From the IMG/VR virus record IMGVR_UViG_3300036792_000065, positions 1 through 36,671 of that record: a stretch of 36,671 bases of DNA. The stretch is one strand, 5' to 3'. The translations under genes and the position numbers were made by a program. Positions 30,368 to 36,671 of this stretch are shown in pieces (the stretch's first letter is position 1; every line of letters begins with the position of its first letter). This DNA comes from a virus. A model generated the notes under the pieces. It was not told the origin of the DNA. It saw nothing but the letters and a program-made list of their open reading frames with translations, and did not search any database.

Positions 30368-30633
30368 ATACCGACGAACTATTCAAGGAAATGGAAGCCT
30401 TCGATAACGAAGGCCCCGCCTACCTGTCCCCCTGCAGCTACGCAAAGATCCGCCCAGTTAGTGGTCCGCAAATCTACGGGTGGATTCGCTCAGGACAGCT
30501 GAACTCGAAGTACTGCGAATGCGGTCGTAAGGTTATCAACGTCAAGGAAGCAGACGATCTGCTTCGACAAAAAGGCAAGCTGCCTAATCTGAGGGAAGAA
30601 GAAGAGCAGGACGATGTCGGACGCGACGATTAG
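30364..30633 (+). CDS. HTH DNA-binding protein (MerR/excisionase-like)
   Basis: 89 residues, ATGA overlap with the previous gene. The core SYAKIRPVSGPQIYGWIRSG then CECGRKVINVKEADDLL has the winged-HTH layout of excisionase or MerR-like domains: first helix, recognition helix at 'GPQIYGWIRSG', wing with two Cys (YCECG), then a helix at the end. The C-terminus is acidic (REEEEQDDVGRDD). It may control the early operon. No integrase accompanies it, so an excisionase role is unlikely. Confidence 0.72.
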   Translation: MNTDELFKEMEAFDNEGPAYLSPCSYAKIRPVSGPQIYGWIRSGQLNSKYCECGRKVINVKEADDLLRQKGKLPNLREEEEQDDVGRDD

Positions 30634-30844
30634 GACCAAAATCCTAGCTGCTATCGACAGTTTCGAGAGAGAGGTGCCACTTGATCCTGTTTTCGGCTTG
30701 CAAGGCACACATGCACTAGATATACTCCGCTCGCGAATCGAAGAAGCCTTCAACGACGAGAATAAGAACAACGACGAACCATCCTCATCACCTTACGATA
30801 TCTACGTACAAAACGCTCGTCGGGAGTATGGAAAGCGACACTGA
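30614..30844 (+). CDS. 76-residue helical protein, unknown
   Basis: MSDATIRTKILAAIDSFERE, then FGLQGTHALDILRSRIEEAF and an acidic linker with YDIYVQNARREYGKRH. All-helical and charged. It overlaps the HTH gene by 20 bases and the next gene by one. No family recognised. Confidence 0.66.
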   Translation: MSDATIRTKILAAIDSFEREVPLDPVFGLQGTHALDILRSRIEEAFNDENKNNDEPSSSPYDIYVQNARREYGKRH

Positions 30845-31080
30845 TGCCGAAGATCAGAATACTCCGTCTGCTCGAGTACGTCTACGACAACCCAGAACGA
30901 GCTCAGAAAGACCAGGAGCGCTGGCAAGTCCCAGCTAATGGCTCACGTCTAACAGGGGACATGATCGTTCGTTCATCTATCATTACCGACATGCACTACG
31001 TAGAAGAGACCATCACTATTCCAGCCGCCGACGTTGACGGTTACTATGCTTGGAAGGCTGCACAAGATGACAAACTATGA
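30844..31080 (+). CDS. Conserved actinophage small protein (LLEYVYDNPERA type)
   Basis: 78 residues with TGATG coupling. MPKIRILRLLEYVYDNPERA, KDQERWQVPANGSRLTGDM and IVRSSIITDMHYVEE follow a pattern that is very common among small actinophage early proteins ('llRvlEYvydspeame.D..rW.vp'). Function remains unknown in that group. No catalytic residues are evident. Confidence 0.72.
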   Translation: MPKIRILRLLEYVYDNPERAQKDQERWQVPANGSRLTGDMIVRSSIITDMHYVEETITIPAADVDGYYAWKAAQDDKL

Positions 31081-31426
31081 ACCGATCTGCGGATTCGGAC
31101 CAGATAATAAACACTGTCCGGCGCTCTGGCAAGAACATCAAAGTTCTGTGGACGCAATCGCAGCCGCCAAGAGTCGAGTCGAGGAGGCCGTAAATACGTT
31201 CCTGCGGGATCTCGTATACACCGCACCTGAGATGCTAGGCGAACGCTTGTATCAAGAACTGCCTGGTATCGTTTTGCGAGCATTCAACCCGCCACAAAAC
31301 CTGGCAGGTACGATCGTCGAAGCTGACACCGTTTATACCGATACTATCGCTTTCGATCGCACAAAAACGGTGCCTCAAGATCAGCTCTTCGCAAATCCGC
31401 ATCTAGGCAATTACAAGGGGCGATAA
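31067..31426 (+). CDS. 119-residue protein, unknown
   Basis: ATG at 31067 with GGAAGG upstream, overlapping the previous gene by 14 bases. Starts MTNYEPICGFGPDNKHCPAL; helices AKSRVEEAVNTFLRDLVYTA and ELPGIVLRAFNPPQN follow. The Cys pair near the start might bind metal. The tail is charged. No recognised family. Confidence 0.66.
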   Translation: MTNYEPICGFGPDNKHCPALWQEHQSSVDAIAAAKSRVEEAVNTFLRDLVYTAPEMLGERLYQELPGIVLRAFNPPQNLAGTIVEADTVYTDTIAFDRTKTVPQDQLFANPHLGNYKGR

Positions 31427-31728
31427 TGGCAATCGAAGACCCTAAAGAAGGTCTCGAAGTACCTGATATCTACTACGTCAAGGTCTGGCGTAAAGTTCCT
31501 GGCAGCTACGAGGTCTGGGTCGAAGAGATTAACGAGAAGACCTCAGCTCAGTCATCACTCGGTGCAATGCAGAGCATCGTGGATGCTCAAACAGCCAAGG
31601 TAATGCTCGAGAACAAGCGAGGAACAGAGCCAGAGGCTCCAGAACATCGTCCATCGCTACGAGTACGCATCGGAGTTAAAGACGTTGAAGGCGAGCCACT
31701 AGGTGCTAACGACACGGAGACACAATGA
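31426..31728 (+). CDS. 100-residue protein, unknown
   Basis: Starts MAIEDPKEGLEVPDIYYVKV after AAGGGGCGATA. Alternating strand pattern YYVKVWRKVPGSYEVWVEEI, then helix SSLGAMQSIVDAQTAKVMLE and a strand SLRVRIGVKDVEGE. It may be a small alpha-beta domain. TAATG coupling to the gene before and ATGA to the gene after. Confidence 0.66.
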   Translation: MAIEDPKEGLEVPDIYYVKVWRKVPGSYEVWVEEINEKTSAQSSLGAMQSIVDAQTAKVMLENKRGTEPEAPEHRPSLRVRIGVKDVEGEPLGANDTETQ

Positions 31729-31919
31729 CAAAGGTTCTCATCATTCCACTGCCTGACGGCAATCCTGACTACGCATACTTCAGCTGGGTCAAAGCACTCG
31801 ATACCGAGACTATTACGGTAACTAAATATCAGGTATTCACTGCCGACCTCGATGAAGGATTCCTAGCCCAAGCGAGAGCAGGCTATGCATCGGAACAAAA
31901 CAGGCCTACCGTGGTCTGA
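31725..31919 (+). CDS. 64-residue protein, unknown
   Basis: MTKVLIIPLPDGNPDYAYFS, then WVKALDTETITVTKYQVFTA. Short beta-rich protein with an ATGA start. The final residues overlap the next gene by 35 bases. No function visible. Confidence 0.62.
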   Translation: MTKVLIIPLPDGNPDYAYFSWVKALDTETITVTKYQVFTADLDEGFLAQARAGYASEQNRPTVV

Positions 31920-32127
31920 CTATCTCAACGCAAAAACCAGCCAGCGCAAGCGTCCTCTGCCGAAAACGCACGGCCTTCAGTGTGCAGACTGTCGTAGGAT
32001 CCATCCGTACAACGGATCAGATAAGCTCGGGCTCGACTACATGCATCGTGACAACCAGCTGATCATTCTCTGGCTCTGTCCCTATACCAATAACGTCCTT
32101 GGAGAAGCATCCTATGTCAAAAAATGA
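31885..32127 (+). CDS. 80-residue Cys-containing protein, unknown
   Basis: MHRNKTGLPWSDYLNAKTSQ starts inside the previous gene; no later in-frame start is available. The core GLQCADCRRIHPYNGSDKLG then WLCPYTNNVLGE carries Cys-x2-Cys, His and a further Cys, a possible zinc site. It overlaps the next gene by 14 bases. Confidence 0.58.
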   Translation: MHRNKTGLPWSDYLNAKTSQRKRPLPKTHGLQCADCRRIHPYNGSDKLGLDYMHRDNQLIILWLCPYTNNVLGEASYVKK

Positions 32128-32350
32128 CGATCGCGACGATAGCGACCCAGGCCGCGATGCCCTCCATGATGCAATTCAAGGTCTTAGCCCTGACGACATT
32201 CTAACTGGCTGGGTCGTAGCAGCTGAATGGATGGATAAGGATGGCAAGCGCATGCTGGGTGTAGCCAGAGCTGCAGAAACGACGCCATGGAACGCTAAGG
32301 GTATGATAATTTCTATACTCGACAGCGAAACAGTATGGGACGTCCTATGA
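32114..32350 (+). CDS. Conserved actinophage small protein (LTGWVVAAEW type)
   Basis: 78 residues from the ATG at 32114 (GGAGA upstream). DDILTGWVVAAEWMDKDGKR then MLGVARAAETTPWNAKGMII match a widespread small actinophage family with the pattern 'vltgWvvv.E..d.dG.r.l......g.t.W.a.Gml'. That match is from memory. It probably folds as a small beta-alpha domain. Function unknown. Confidence 0.72.
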   Translation: MSKNDDRDDSDPGRDALHDAIQGLSPDDILTGWVVAAEWMDKDGKRMLGVARAAETTPWNAKGMIISILDSETVWDVL

Positions 32351-32535
32351 TTACGTCCTCCCAACTAGCAACGAAAATAGCCGGACTTATCCTTATACAA
32401 GCGCTCGAAGCATTCCTAGCGCTGCAGTCAGGGAGCCGACACTTCTATGGAGCCGCCATATTCTTCGCGGCCGGGACTCTCCTCACCACGAGAATCCTAC
32501 GCCAAACCCTCAACAAGTGGAGAACAATCCGATGA
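32347..32535 (+). CDS. 62-residue two-span membrane protein
   Basis: ATGA start at 32347. MITSSQLATKIAGLILIQAL is a first helix and FYGAAIFFAAGTLLTTRILR a second, with a basic end (LNKWRTIR). A small inner-membrane protein of unknown role. The next gene also encodes a membrane protein. Confidence 0.66.
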   Translation: MITSSQLATKIAGLILIQALEAFLALQSGSRHFYGAAIFFAAGTLLTTRILRQTLNKWRTIR

Positions 32536-32876
32536 AACTTCAATTCATGTCACCAACAAAGCGCATGTTCCTAGGCTTCGGTGCCCTTATCGGCGGCGTC
32601 ATTGGAGCTGTCGCATGGATAGCTCTAACCATCGGGTTTACGATGCTCATCGGATTCCTGCCGACAGCCTTTATGGAAGCGATCCTCCTCTTGATGTTCG
32701 TCATCTACAGGATCGTCTATCGCGTACGAGCTCTCGGACATAAATACAGCACCGTGCGCGAATGGGACACTAAGAACGCTGACCTCGAAGGCTCAACCGC
32801 ACGCTTCGGTGTTCCGTTCGATCAAGGTTCTCACATGTCGCGAAGGAAGCCTAGTGCGCTCCCTAGAAAATCCTAG
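32532..32876 (+). CDS. 114-residue two-span membrane protein
   Basis: ATG at 32532 overlaps the preceding TGA; a GTG at 32517 is the less likely start. Helices at about 13-35 (FLGFGALIGGVIGAVAWIAL) and 38-62 (MLIGFLPTAFMEAILLLMFV), then a basic cytoplasmic end (SRRKPSALPRKS). Two adjacent membrane genes in an early operon suggest a host-envelope or exclusion function; no family recognised. Confidence 0.66.
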   Translation: MKLQFMSPTKRMFLGFGALIGGVIGAVAWIALTIGFTMLIGFLPTAFMEAILLLMFVIYRIVYRVRALGHKYSTVREWDTKNADLEGSTARFGVPFDQGSHMSRRKPSALPRKS

Positions 32877-33192
32877 CTGGGGCTCCTCAGAAGACAACTC
32901 CAAGGCCATCTTCACGAATGCTGAAGTACGGGCCGCACGTATCCTCCGGGTCGTGTTCGAAATGCCTATCACCGACCTGGTTCTAATGTACCGGCCCTGC
33001 AGTCGCAATACCATGAGCTGTCTCTTGCGTGGAGTCACATACGCCGACGCAGGCGGACCAATTTCTGCCGGACGAAAGAGTCCAAGTCGAGAGCCTGGAC
33101 CACGCTCGCGCAGGTACAGACTTGGGGAGCGGGATTCCCAAGGGAAAGGAAAGGTATGCGCCTCCAAAAAGGATGGATCGCAGCCGCTGTAG
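32854..33192 (+). CDS. HTH-type DNA-binding protein
   Basis: 112 residues from GTG at 32854 (AAGGAAGCCTA-GTG); a GTG at 32809 without a good site is possible. The core FTNAEVRAARILRVVFEMPI, TDLVLMYRPCSRNTMSCLLR and GVTYADAGG follows the recombinase/HNH-linked HTH pattern ('lt..ev..iR.l...g.s...la..f.vs..ti..il.g.tY'). The C-terminus is basic (RKSPSREPGPRSRRYRLGER). It overlaps the GH16-like gene by 37 bases and may regulate late or accessory genes. Confidence 0.66.
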   Translation: MRSLENPSWGSSEDNSKAIFTNAEVRAARILRVVFEMPITDLVLMYRPCSRNTMSCLLRGVTYADAGGPISAGRKSPSREPGPRSRRYRLGERDSQGKGKVCASKKDGSQPL

Positions 33193-34148
33193 CAACACCA
33201 GCACTACTAGGAGGACTGTTCGGAGCATCGCACCTGACACAAGCCTCAGGACCAACGGCTACGCGACTGACAACACAAGTGACCAGCCAGTCGCTAGTAA
33301 CACAGTTCAGTCCACAGACGCTAGCTAGTAGCGCCTGGAACCCGACGAACCAGCCGGGTAACTGTCCGACAGTGAACAACGGTGCGAGGGTTAACAGCTC
33401 CGGATATGCAGAGATCGACACAAACGGAGCCAACAACGACTGTAGGAGCATGCAGTCGCCAAAGGCGAGCCTGTCGACCGCACCTGGGACCATCTACGAG
33501 GTGCTGATCAAGTTCAGCAGCTTCCACGATTGGCCCGCCCTCTGGATGTATGGGCGCGACTGGCCTAACCAAGGCGAGATCGACGCCGTAGAAGGAGGTC
33601 CGGGCCAGAGCTACGTCACTTGGCACCAGGCTGGCAACCACACTGTCGGCCCTGACTCGTGGGACAACACAGTAGTACCTCACGCTGGAGGTCCTAATAT
33701 CCAGCCTAACGTCTGGACCACAGTAGACATCGCGTTCACTACAACCGGCGTGAGCGTCTACTACAACGGTCAGGACTACGCAGACATCCCCGAAACCGTC
33801 ACGACCGGCGGAAACGACCCGATGTACCTGACCATTAGCGAAGGTTCCTGCAATGCTGATGGTACTAACGTATGCAACGGTGGTACATCACCAGCAGGCA
33901 ACGTTCAGGTTCAGTGGGTCCGTGAGTACAGAACCGGCGGACACATCCTCACGCCGACTCCGGCTCCGAAGGCTACAGTTACACATACTTCGGTGCCAAC
34001 AGTCACACTGCCGAAGGCGGCTCCCATCTACGGGTGCGTAGACAACAACGCACTCATGGATGTCTACACCAACGCCGCCGCCTTCAAGGCATTCCTGGCC
34101 GCGAACCGCGGCAAGTGCCCAGCCGGCAAGGCCGTAACAGTCGGCTAA
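33156..34148 (+). CDS. Secreted GH16-like glycoside hydrolase
   Basis: 330 residues with AAAGGAAAGGT before ATG. Signal peptide at 1-30 (MRLQKGWIAAAVATPALLGG). A beta-jelly-roll at about 60-258 has the GH16 signature GEIDAVEGG with Glu141, Asp143 and Glu146, plus FHDWPALWMYGRDWP before it and YLTISEG after it. A Pro/Thr linker (TPTPAPKATVTHTSVPTVTL) leads to a small C-terminal Cys-containing domain (YGCVDNNALMDVYTNAAAFK ... GKCPAG). It probably cuts beta-glucan or a related envelope or biofilm polysaccharide outside the cell. An enzyme of this type in an early phage operon is unusual. Confidence 0.8.
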   Translation: MRLQKGWIAAAVATPALLGGLFGASHLTQASGPTATRLTTQVTSQSLVTQFSPQTLASSAWNPTNQPGNCPTVNNGARVNSSGYAEIDTNGANNDCRSMQSPKASLSTAPGTIYEVLIKFSSFHDWPALWMYGRDWPNQGEIDAVEGGPGQSYVTWHQAGNHTVGPDSWDNTVVPHAGGPNIQPNVWTTVDIAFTTTGVSVYYNGQDYADIPETVTTGGNDPMYLTISEGSCNADGTNVCNGGTSPAGNVQVQWVREYRTGGHILTPTPAPKATVTHTSVPTVTLPKAAPIYGCVDNNALMDVYTNAAAFKAFLAANRGKCPAGKAVTVG

Positions 34149-34153
34149 CCTAA

Positions 34154-34301
34154 AACGTCCGGCTCGGGACTAGGACGCCCTGGAAATGTGGGACTCCAGG
34201 ATCATCCCGAGCCGGGCCTTGAACGTCCTGTCCAGACCTCTTGGTAAACGCAGAAGGGGTTCCGCGGGCCTGCTGAGGGTCTGGACAGGGCCTTGAAGGC
34301 C
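34154..34301 (+). ncRNA. Two-copy structured RNA element
   Basis: Unit 1 (34154-34223) and unit 2 (34222-34297) both start AACGTCC and end GGGCCTTGAA. Between these boxes lie perfect but unrelated stems: 34159-34169 with 34205-34215 (11 bp, CCGGCTCGGGA), and 34227-34238 with 34278-34289 (12 bp, CCTGTCCAGACC). Unit 1 has an inner 6-bp hairpin 34179-34184/34195-34200. A third small hairpin GGCCTT-G-AAGGCC (34289-34301) follows. Conserved ends with a maintained but re-sequenced stem point to RNA structure under selection. The element lies in the 175-base gap between 34149 and 34323, before a zinc-finger gene. Confidence 0.6.
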
Positions 34302-34323
34302 AAAACCTACACCGGAGTTTCTT

Positions 34324-34821
34324 ATGACGAACCCTAGCGAATCAGCTCTCAAGTCCATGCGAACCATCATTAACCGTACCGAATGTCCGAAATGTGGCGT
34401 GCAAAAGAAGCAGCAATGCGTCTACATGCAAACTCCAGTACCAGGACACCCTAGAGACTGGTATCGACAGCATCGATACTGGAGTCCTAAATATACGAAC
34501 CCTTGGGACCGATACGAGCTATCAGGCAAGCCAATGGAAAAGTTCATTCACAGTGAACGACGGGAACTCGATCGACATCGACACGCCGCCCGTATTCGTC
34601 GACAGAGAGAGCAGCCGCTACCTCGAGGCCTATCACCAGATGGTAATCGAGCAGCTCAGGCCATGCGCAAATGGGACGTCGATGAGTATGCGCGGCTAGT
34701 CAGTTGGTGGCGCGAGTGGGGCTGGCTAATCGAGAACGCCGATGCTATGAGACCTGATGGAACAGTTCGGGGAGATACTTACTGTCTTCCACCACGCGGA
34801 AGCACGTTCCAAGATTACTAA
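34324..34821 (+). CDS. Zinc-finger protein with helical C-terminus
   Basis: 165 residues; CCGGAG lies six bases before the ATG. Residues 18-50 hold TECPKCGVQKKQQCVYMQTP then HPRDWYRQHRY, a Cys-x2-Cys ... Cys ... His arrangement common in actinophage early proteins. A basic helical middle (ERRELDRHRHAARIRRQREQ) and a Trp-rich part (YARLVSWWREWGWLI) follow. Nucleic-acid binding is likely. The structured RNA element lies in its 5' leader. Confidence 0.7.
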   Translation: MTNPSESALKSMRTIINRTECPKCGVQKKQQCVYMQTPVPGHPRDWYRQHRYWSPKYTNPWDRYELSGKPMEKFIHSERRELDRHRHAARIRRQREQPLPRGLSPDGNRAAQAMRKWDVDEYARLVSWWREWGWLIENADAMRPDGTVRGDTYCLPPRGSTFQDY

Positions 34822-34829
34822 GGAAGACC

Positions 34830-35012
34830 GTGAATCCTGAACTAGTAACGACAATTATTATAGGTATCGGCCTACTGATAAGTTTCAGACAGGCTATCAA
34901 AATCGCCAGATCCGAAAATCGCAACTGGACTGCAGCGATTCCTATACTTATTCCCTGGATACCAGCAATGATCGTATTCATCGCAGTCCTAATCTGGGGA
35001 CTTGTTCTTTGA
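34830..35012 (+). CDS. 60-residue two-span membrane protein
   Basis: GTG at 34830 with AAGGAAGACC upstream. MNPELVTTIIIGIGLLISFR is one helix and AAIPILIPWIPAMIVFIAVL another. A short basic loop (RQAIKIARSENRNW) lies between, probably inside. Function unknown. Confidence 0.66.
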   Translation: MNPELVTTIIIGIGLLISFRQAIKIARSENRNWTAAIPILIPWIPAMIVFIAVLIWGLVL

Positions 35013-35287
35013 ACCGAACCAGCACACGTAACCCTCCTAGCACAGGCTATCAGAGGCCAACGGAGCGGAAATTCTACATCTGGCAGGACCGATTCATTAC
35101 CTACGGTCGCAACGATCGTCGCTGGGAAACGCATCCCTGGCGTTGGATATGTACTATGTGCGAGCCTCCATCATATGGGTTCCGGGCCAAAGAAGGAGCC
35201 TTTAACGCTATTCTCTACACATCTATGCCTAGACACTTCTTCGTCCGGCAATACCATCATAGGCACGTAGCGAGGACTTATAAATGA
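35009..35287 (+). CDS. 92-residue basic protein, unknown
   Basis: TTG start at 35009 overlapping the TGA of the membrane gene; no ATG is well placed. KFYIWQDRFITYGRNDRRWE, WRWICTMCEPPSYGF and HFFVRQYHHRHVARTYK: basic, aromatic, with one Cys-x2-Cys and C-terminal His. A zinc or nucleic-acid-binding role is possible. ATGA coupling to the next gene. Confidence 0.6.
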   Translation: MNRTSTRNPPSTGYQRPTERKFYIWQDRFITYGRNDRRWETHPWRWICTMCEPPSYGFRAKEGAFNAILYTSMPRHFFVRQYHHRHVARTYK

Positions 35288-35502
35288 ACGACAATGACGA
35301 CTTCACAGACGGAATTACTGTCGAGATCATGGCTAAGAACTTCACACCGAAACAGGCGGCGCACATCAAGTACAAGGTGCTTGCTATACGCGCTGTCACC
35401 GACAAGGAATCTCTGGAGTACAGCGACCGTGTAATAGGCAACGACCCTGGACATCGCTGGTTCTGTTTCTGCCTAGATGCCGTAGCGAGGAGAGAATCAT
35501 GA
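35284..35502 (+). CDS. 72-residue protein, unknown
   Basis: MNDNDDFTDGITVEIMAKNF, then TPKQAAHIKYKVLAIRAVTD and WFCFCLDAVARRES. An acidic start followed by a helix; the end is Cys-containing. ATGA overlaps on both sides. No family recognised. Confidence 0.64.
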   Translation: MNDNDDFTDGITVEIMAKNFTPKQAAHIKYKVLAIRAVTDKESLEYSDRVIGNDPGHRWFCFCLDAVARRES

Positions 35503-35804
35503 CCGAGCGCTTTATTCCAGACGCAAGCAAAACACATGACCAGGTCATTGGTACTCCTACCGGAAACTCTTGGCACGCTAACCGTAAGGAGCCAACCTGT
35601 GAACCGTGTCGCATCGCGATCAATGCCTGGAGAGTGGCGTATCGCGCACGAGGCTTGTGTGCAACCGGGCTAGGCTGGCCACTGTCACTTCGCCACCGCG
35701 AGACTCCGACCAAGTTCAGGATCAAGCTACCGAGGCAACAACAGACTCGAAGAGACGTAACTGAAGCTGACGACCAACTCCTCCTCAGGATGCAACATGA
35801 GTGA
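35499..35804 (+). CDS. 101-residue zinc-knuckle protein
   Basis: MTERFIPDASKTHDQVIGTP; the middle HANRKEPTCEPCRIAINAWR then YRARGLCATGLGWPL follows the actinophage pattern 'HGtx.GYx.hkc...C..A...y.r..R..G.ca.GLGWPl'. His and Cys-x2-Cys would bind zinc, with a helix after it, and a basic C-terminus. It is probably a small DNA-binding protein. Confidence 0.7.
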   Translation: MTERFIPDASKTHDQVIGTPTGNSWHANRKEPTCEPCRIAINAWRVAYRARGLCATGLGWPLSLRHRETPTKFRIKLPRQQQTRRDVTEADDQLLLRMQHE

Positions 35805-36051
35805 CATTATCAGGCCAAGCGGTTTGTATGGGGATCGTTACCGACCAGAACGATGCAAACACGCGCCTGATGACGGATGTGAATGGTGCTGCCAGACATG
35901 CAACTATGATCGACACTTTTGTCCTGGCTGCGGAACTGTAACTGACCATAAGGAAACAGTCTGCCCTGAATGTGCATCAGCATCGCTGCCAACGTGCTAC
36001 AGGTCAGGCATCGGCATCAAGATTCACGGTCCAGGATGCAAATGTGACTAA
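35797..36051 (+). CDS. 84-residue Cys-rich zinc protein
   Basis: Twelve Cys in 84 residues: RCKHAPDDGCEWCCQTCNYD, FCPGCGTVTDHKETVCPECA, and the end HGPGCKCD. Pairs Cys-x2-Cys fit two zinc ribbons plus a third partial site. It overlaps the previous gene by eight bases. Function not known; such rubredoxin-like proteins could bind nucleic acid or act in redox. Confidence 0.68.
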   Translation: MSDIIRPSGLYGDRYRPERCKHAPDDGCEWCCQTCNYDRHFCPGCGTVTDHKETVCPECASASLPTCYRSGIGIKIHGPGCKCD

Positions 36052-36181
36052 GCACAAACCGCCTCGCTTGCAATGGTACTGGGATCCTCCAGGCAGCATC
36101 TGCTTCATGCGCAACTTCGACTACGATCCCGCACCGATCGTAGGCTGGCGTCTATTCGCGATAGTAGTCCTATGGAAATGA
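36044..36181 (+). CDS. 45-residue protein, unknown
   Basis: GTG at 36044, with AGGA upstream, overlaps the previous stop by eight bases. MTKHKPPRLQWYWDPPGSIC, then FMRNFDYDPAPIVGWRLFAI and VVLWK: aromatic and Pro-rich with a hydrophobic end. A longer reading from 35972 would lie inside the Cys-rich gene and is less likely. Confidence 0.52.
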   Translation: MTKHKPPRLQWYWDPPGSICFMRNFDYDPAPIVGWRLFAIVVLWK

Positions 36182-36185
36182 AGAC

Positions 36186-36323
36186 ATGACCTGGAAAGAA
36201 CTAGCCACTGTCTACCCCGACTTCGTCCAGTGGGTAGTACAAGTCTACGGTCCACTACCCGAAGGGGATGTGACTGAAGCTGATTACGAGCGCTTCGGGA
36301 CCGCTTACGATGCGCGAGCATAG
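36186..36323 (+). CDS. 45-residue acidic protein, last gene
   Basis: ATG at 36186 with GGAAATGA upstream, TAG at 36321-36323. MTWKELATVYPDFVQWVVQV, then YGPLPEGDVTEADYERFGTA. A small helical acidic peptide. It is the last gene before the 348-base non-coding end. Confidence 0.58.
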   Translation: MTWKELATVYPDFVQWVVQVYGPLPEGDVTEADYERFGTAYDARA

Positions 36324-36339
36324 CCGGCTCTTCAACTGA

Positions 36340-36546
36340 TCATCCGTCACTCATAGCCGCTTCATAACGTGTACTTCAGTCCCTCACAGTGTATTCATCT
36401 GTACCACATCAGTGGCTCATCGGAATCTCATCGCCTCTTCATCGTTGAATCGTTTCAATCATCTATACCCTATCAGTCCCTCATCGGGAGCGCATAGTGT
36501 CTTCATCAACTTCTCATCGAACCCTCATCGGGGGTACCTCACCAAT
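36340..36546 (+). repeat. 11-base-period tandem array (core TCATCG), iteron-like
   Basis: Units start every 11 bases at 36340, 36351, 36362, 36373, 36384, 36395, 36406, 36417, 36428 and 36439. After one shorter spacer they resume at 36459, 36470, 36481, 36492, 36503, 36514 and 36525. Most begin TCAT, often TCATCG (36417, 36428, 36439, 36481, 36514, 36525). The blocks at 36395-36423 and 36459-36487 are near copies of each other. The period matches about one helical turn and is not a codon multiple. It resembles binding sites for an initiator or partition-type protein. Confidence 0.68.
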
Positions 36547-36671
36547 CGTACCTGAGTGACGGTCCCACGTGATGTCACTCTCTGTCACGTACGGGTCAGG
36601 TGAATTTTCCAGTTCCAGTGTCTGTAACGGACGACAGTATCTAGTCCGTAGACTGGTACTTACATTTGCTC
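36547..36671. other. Non-coding right end with dyads
   Basis: No gene is seen. GTGAC (36555) and two GTCAC copies form inverted pairs around CACGTGA. A nested stem lies near 36613-36656: CCAG...TCT...ACGGAC (36627-36632) pairs with GTCCGT (36644-36649) then AGACTGG. These could belong to an origin, a terminator or an end-related site. Confidence 0.4.

Noticed and set aside
33035-33493. 152-residue minus-strand frame opposite the GH16-like gene
   Set aside because: Antisense shadow, no ribosome site, in a region where all real genes are on the plus strand.
34159-34301. tRNA genes
   Set aside because: The stems are too long and there is no anticodon arm, T-loop or CCA pattern.
36340-36546. 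CRISPR array
   Set aside because: The repeats are 11 bases, degenerate and without constant-length unique spacers.

Overview
This window looks like part of the genome of a long-tailed (siphovirus-type) phage or prophage-like element of an actinobacterium. The head-tail genes follow the HK97-like order: SPP1 gp6-like portal, HK97-fold capsid, gp10-like tail completion protein, tail chaperones with a frameshift, tape measure, Dit. The cell-wall enzymes (LysM plus Rpf/SLT-like domain, NlpC/P60) and the many very small overlapping genes are also typical of actinobacteriophages. Base composition is about even by eye, well below a Streptomyces host. I recognise no integrase, immunity repressor, tRNA or CRISPR. 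No small terminase subunit is recognisable.

Layout. Two transcription units diverge from a promoter region at about 22.62-22.80 kb. The minus-strand unit (22622 down to 1) is the virion module. In transcription order it holds four small unknown proteins, large terminase, portal, acidic scaffold, major capsid protein, two small head proteins, a 946-residue repeat fibre, head-tail connectors with a mini C2H2 zinc-finger gene between them, and two membrane/coiled-coil proteins. A 39-residue membrane peptide, an HNH-like protein, a papain-like cysteine peptidase and a 38-residue peptide come next. After a 14-bp stem-loop follow the tail completion protein, tail terminator, a small beta protein, major tail protein, a two-helix membrane peptide, the tail chaperone pair joined by a CCCAAAA slippery site, tape measure with a lytic transglycosylase domain, Dit, a fibre-like protein, and a minor tail protein cut by the left edge.

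The plus-strand unit (22803 to 36323) is the early/accessory module of about 40 small genes, mostly joined by 1-20 base overlaps. It holds a RepA-like ATPase, a compact divergent family-B DNA polymerase, three copies of a small W..TDG..W protein family, a tandem pair of zinc-binding proteins, two peptidoglycan hydrolases, HTH proteins, a secreted GH16-like glycosidase, several small membrane proteins and many mini Cys-rich proteins.

The least expected structures are non-coding. Between 34154 and 34301 there is a two-copy RNA-like element: the same flanking boxes enclose two long perfect stems of unrelated sequence. From 36340 to 36546 there is a degenerate tandem array with an 11-base period (core TCATCG), which looks like a protein-binding or origin region. 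The most unusual proteins are the exonuclease-poor mini PolB, the papain-fold peptidase among the structural genes, and the beta-repeat fibre between capsid and connector genes.
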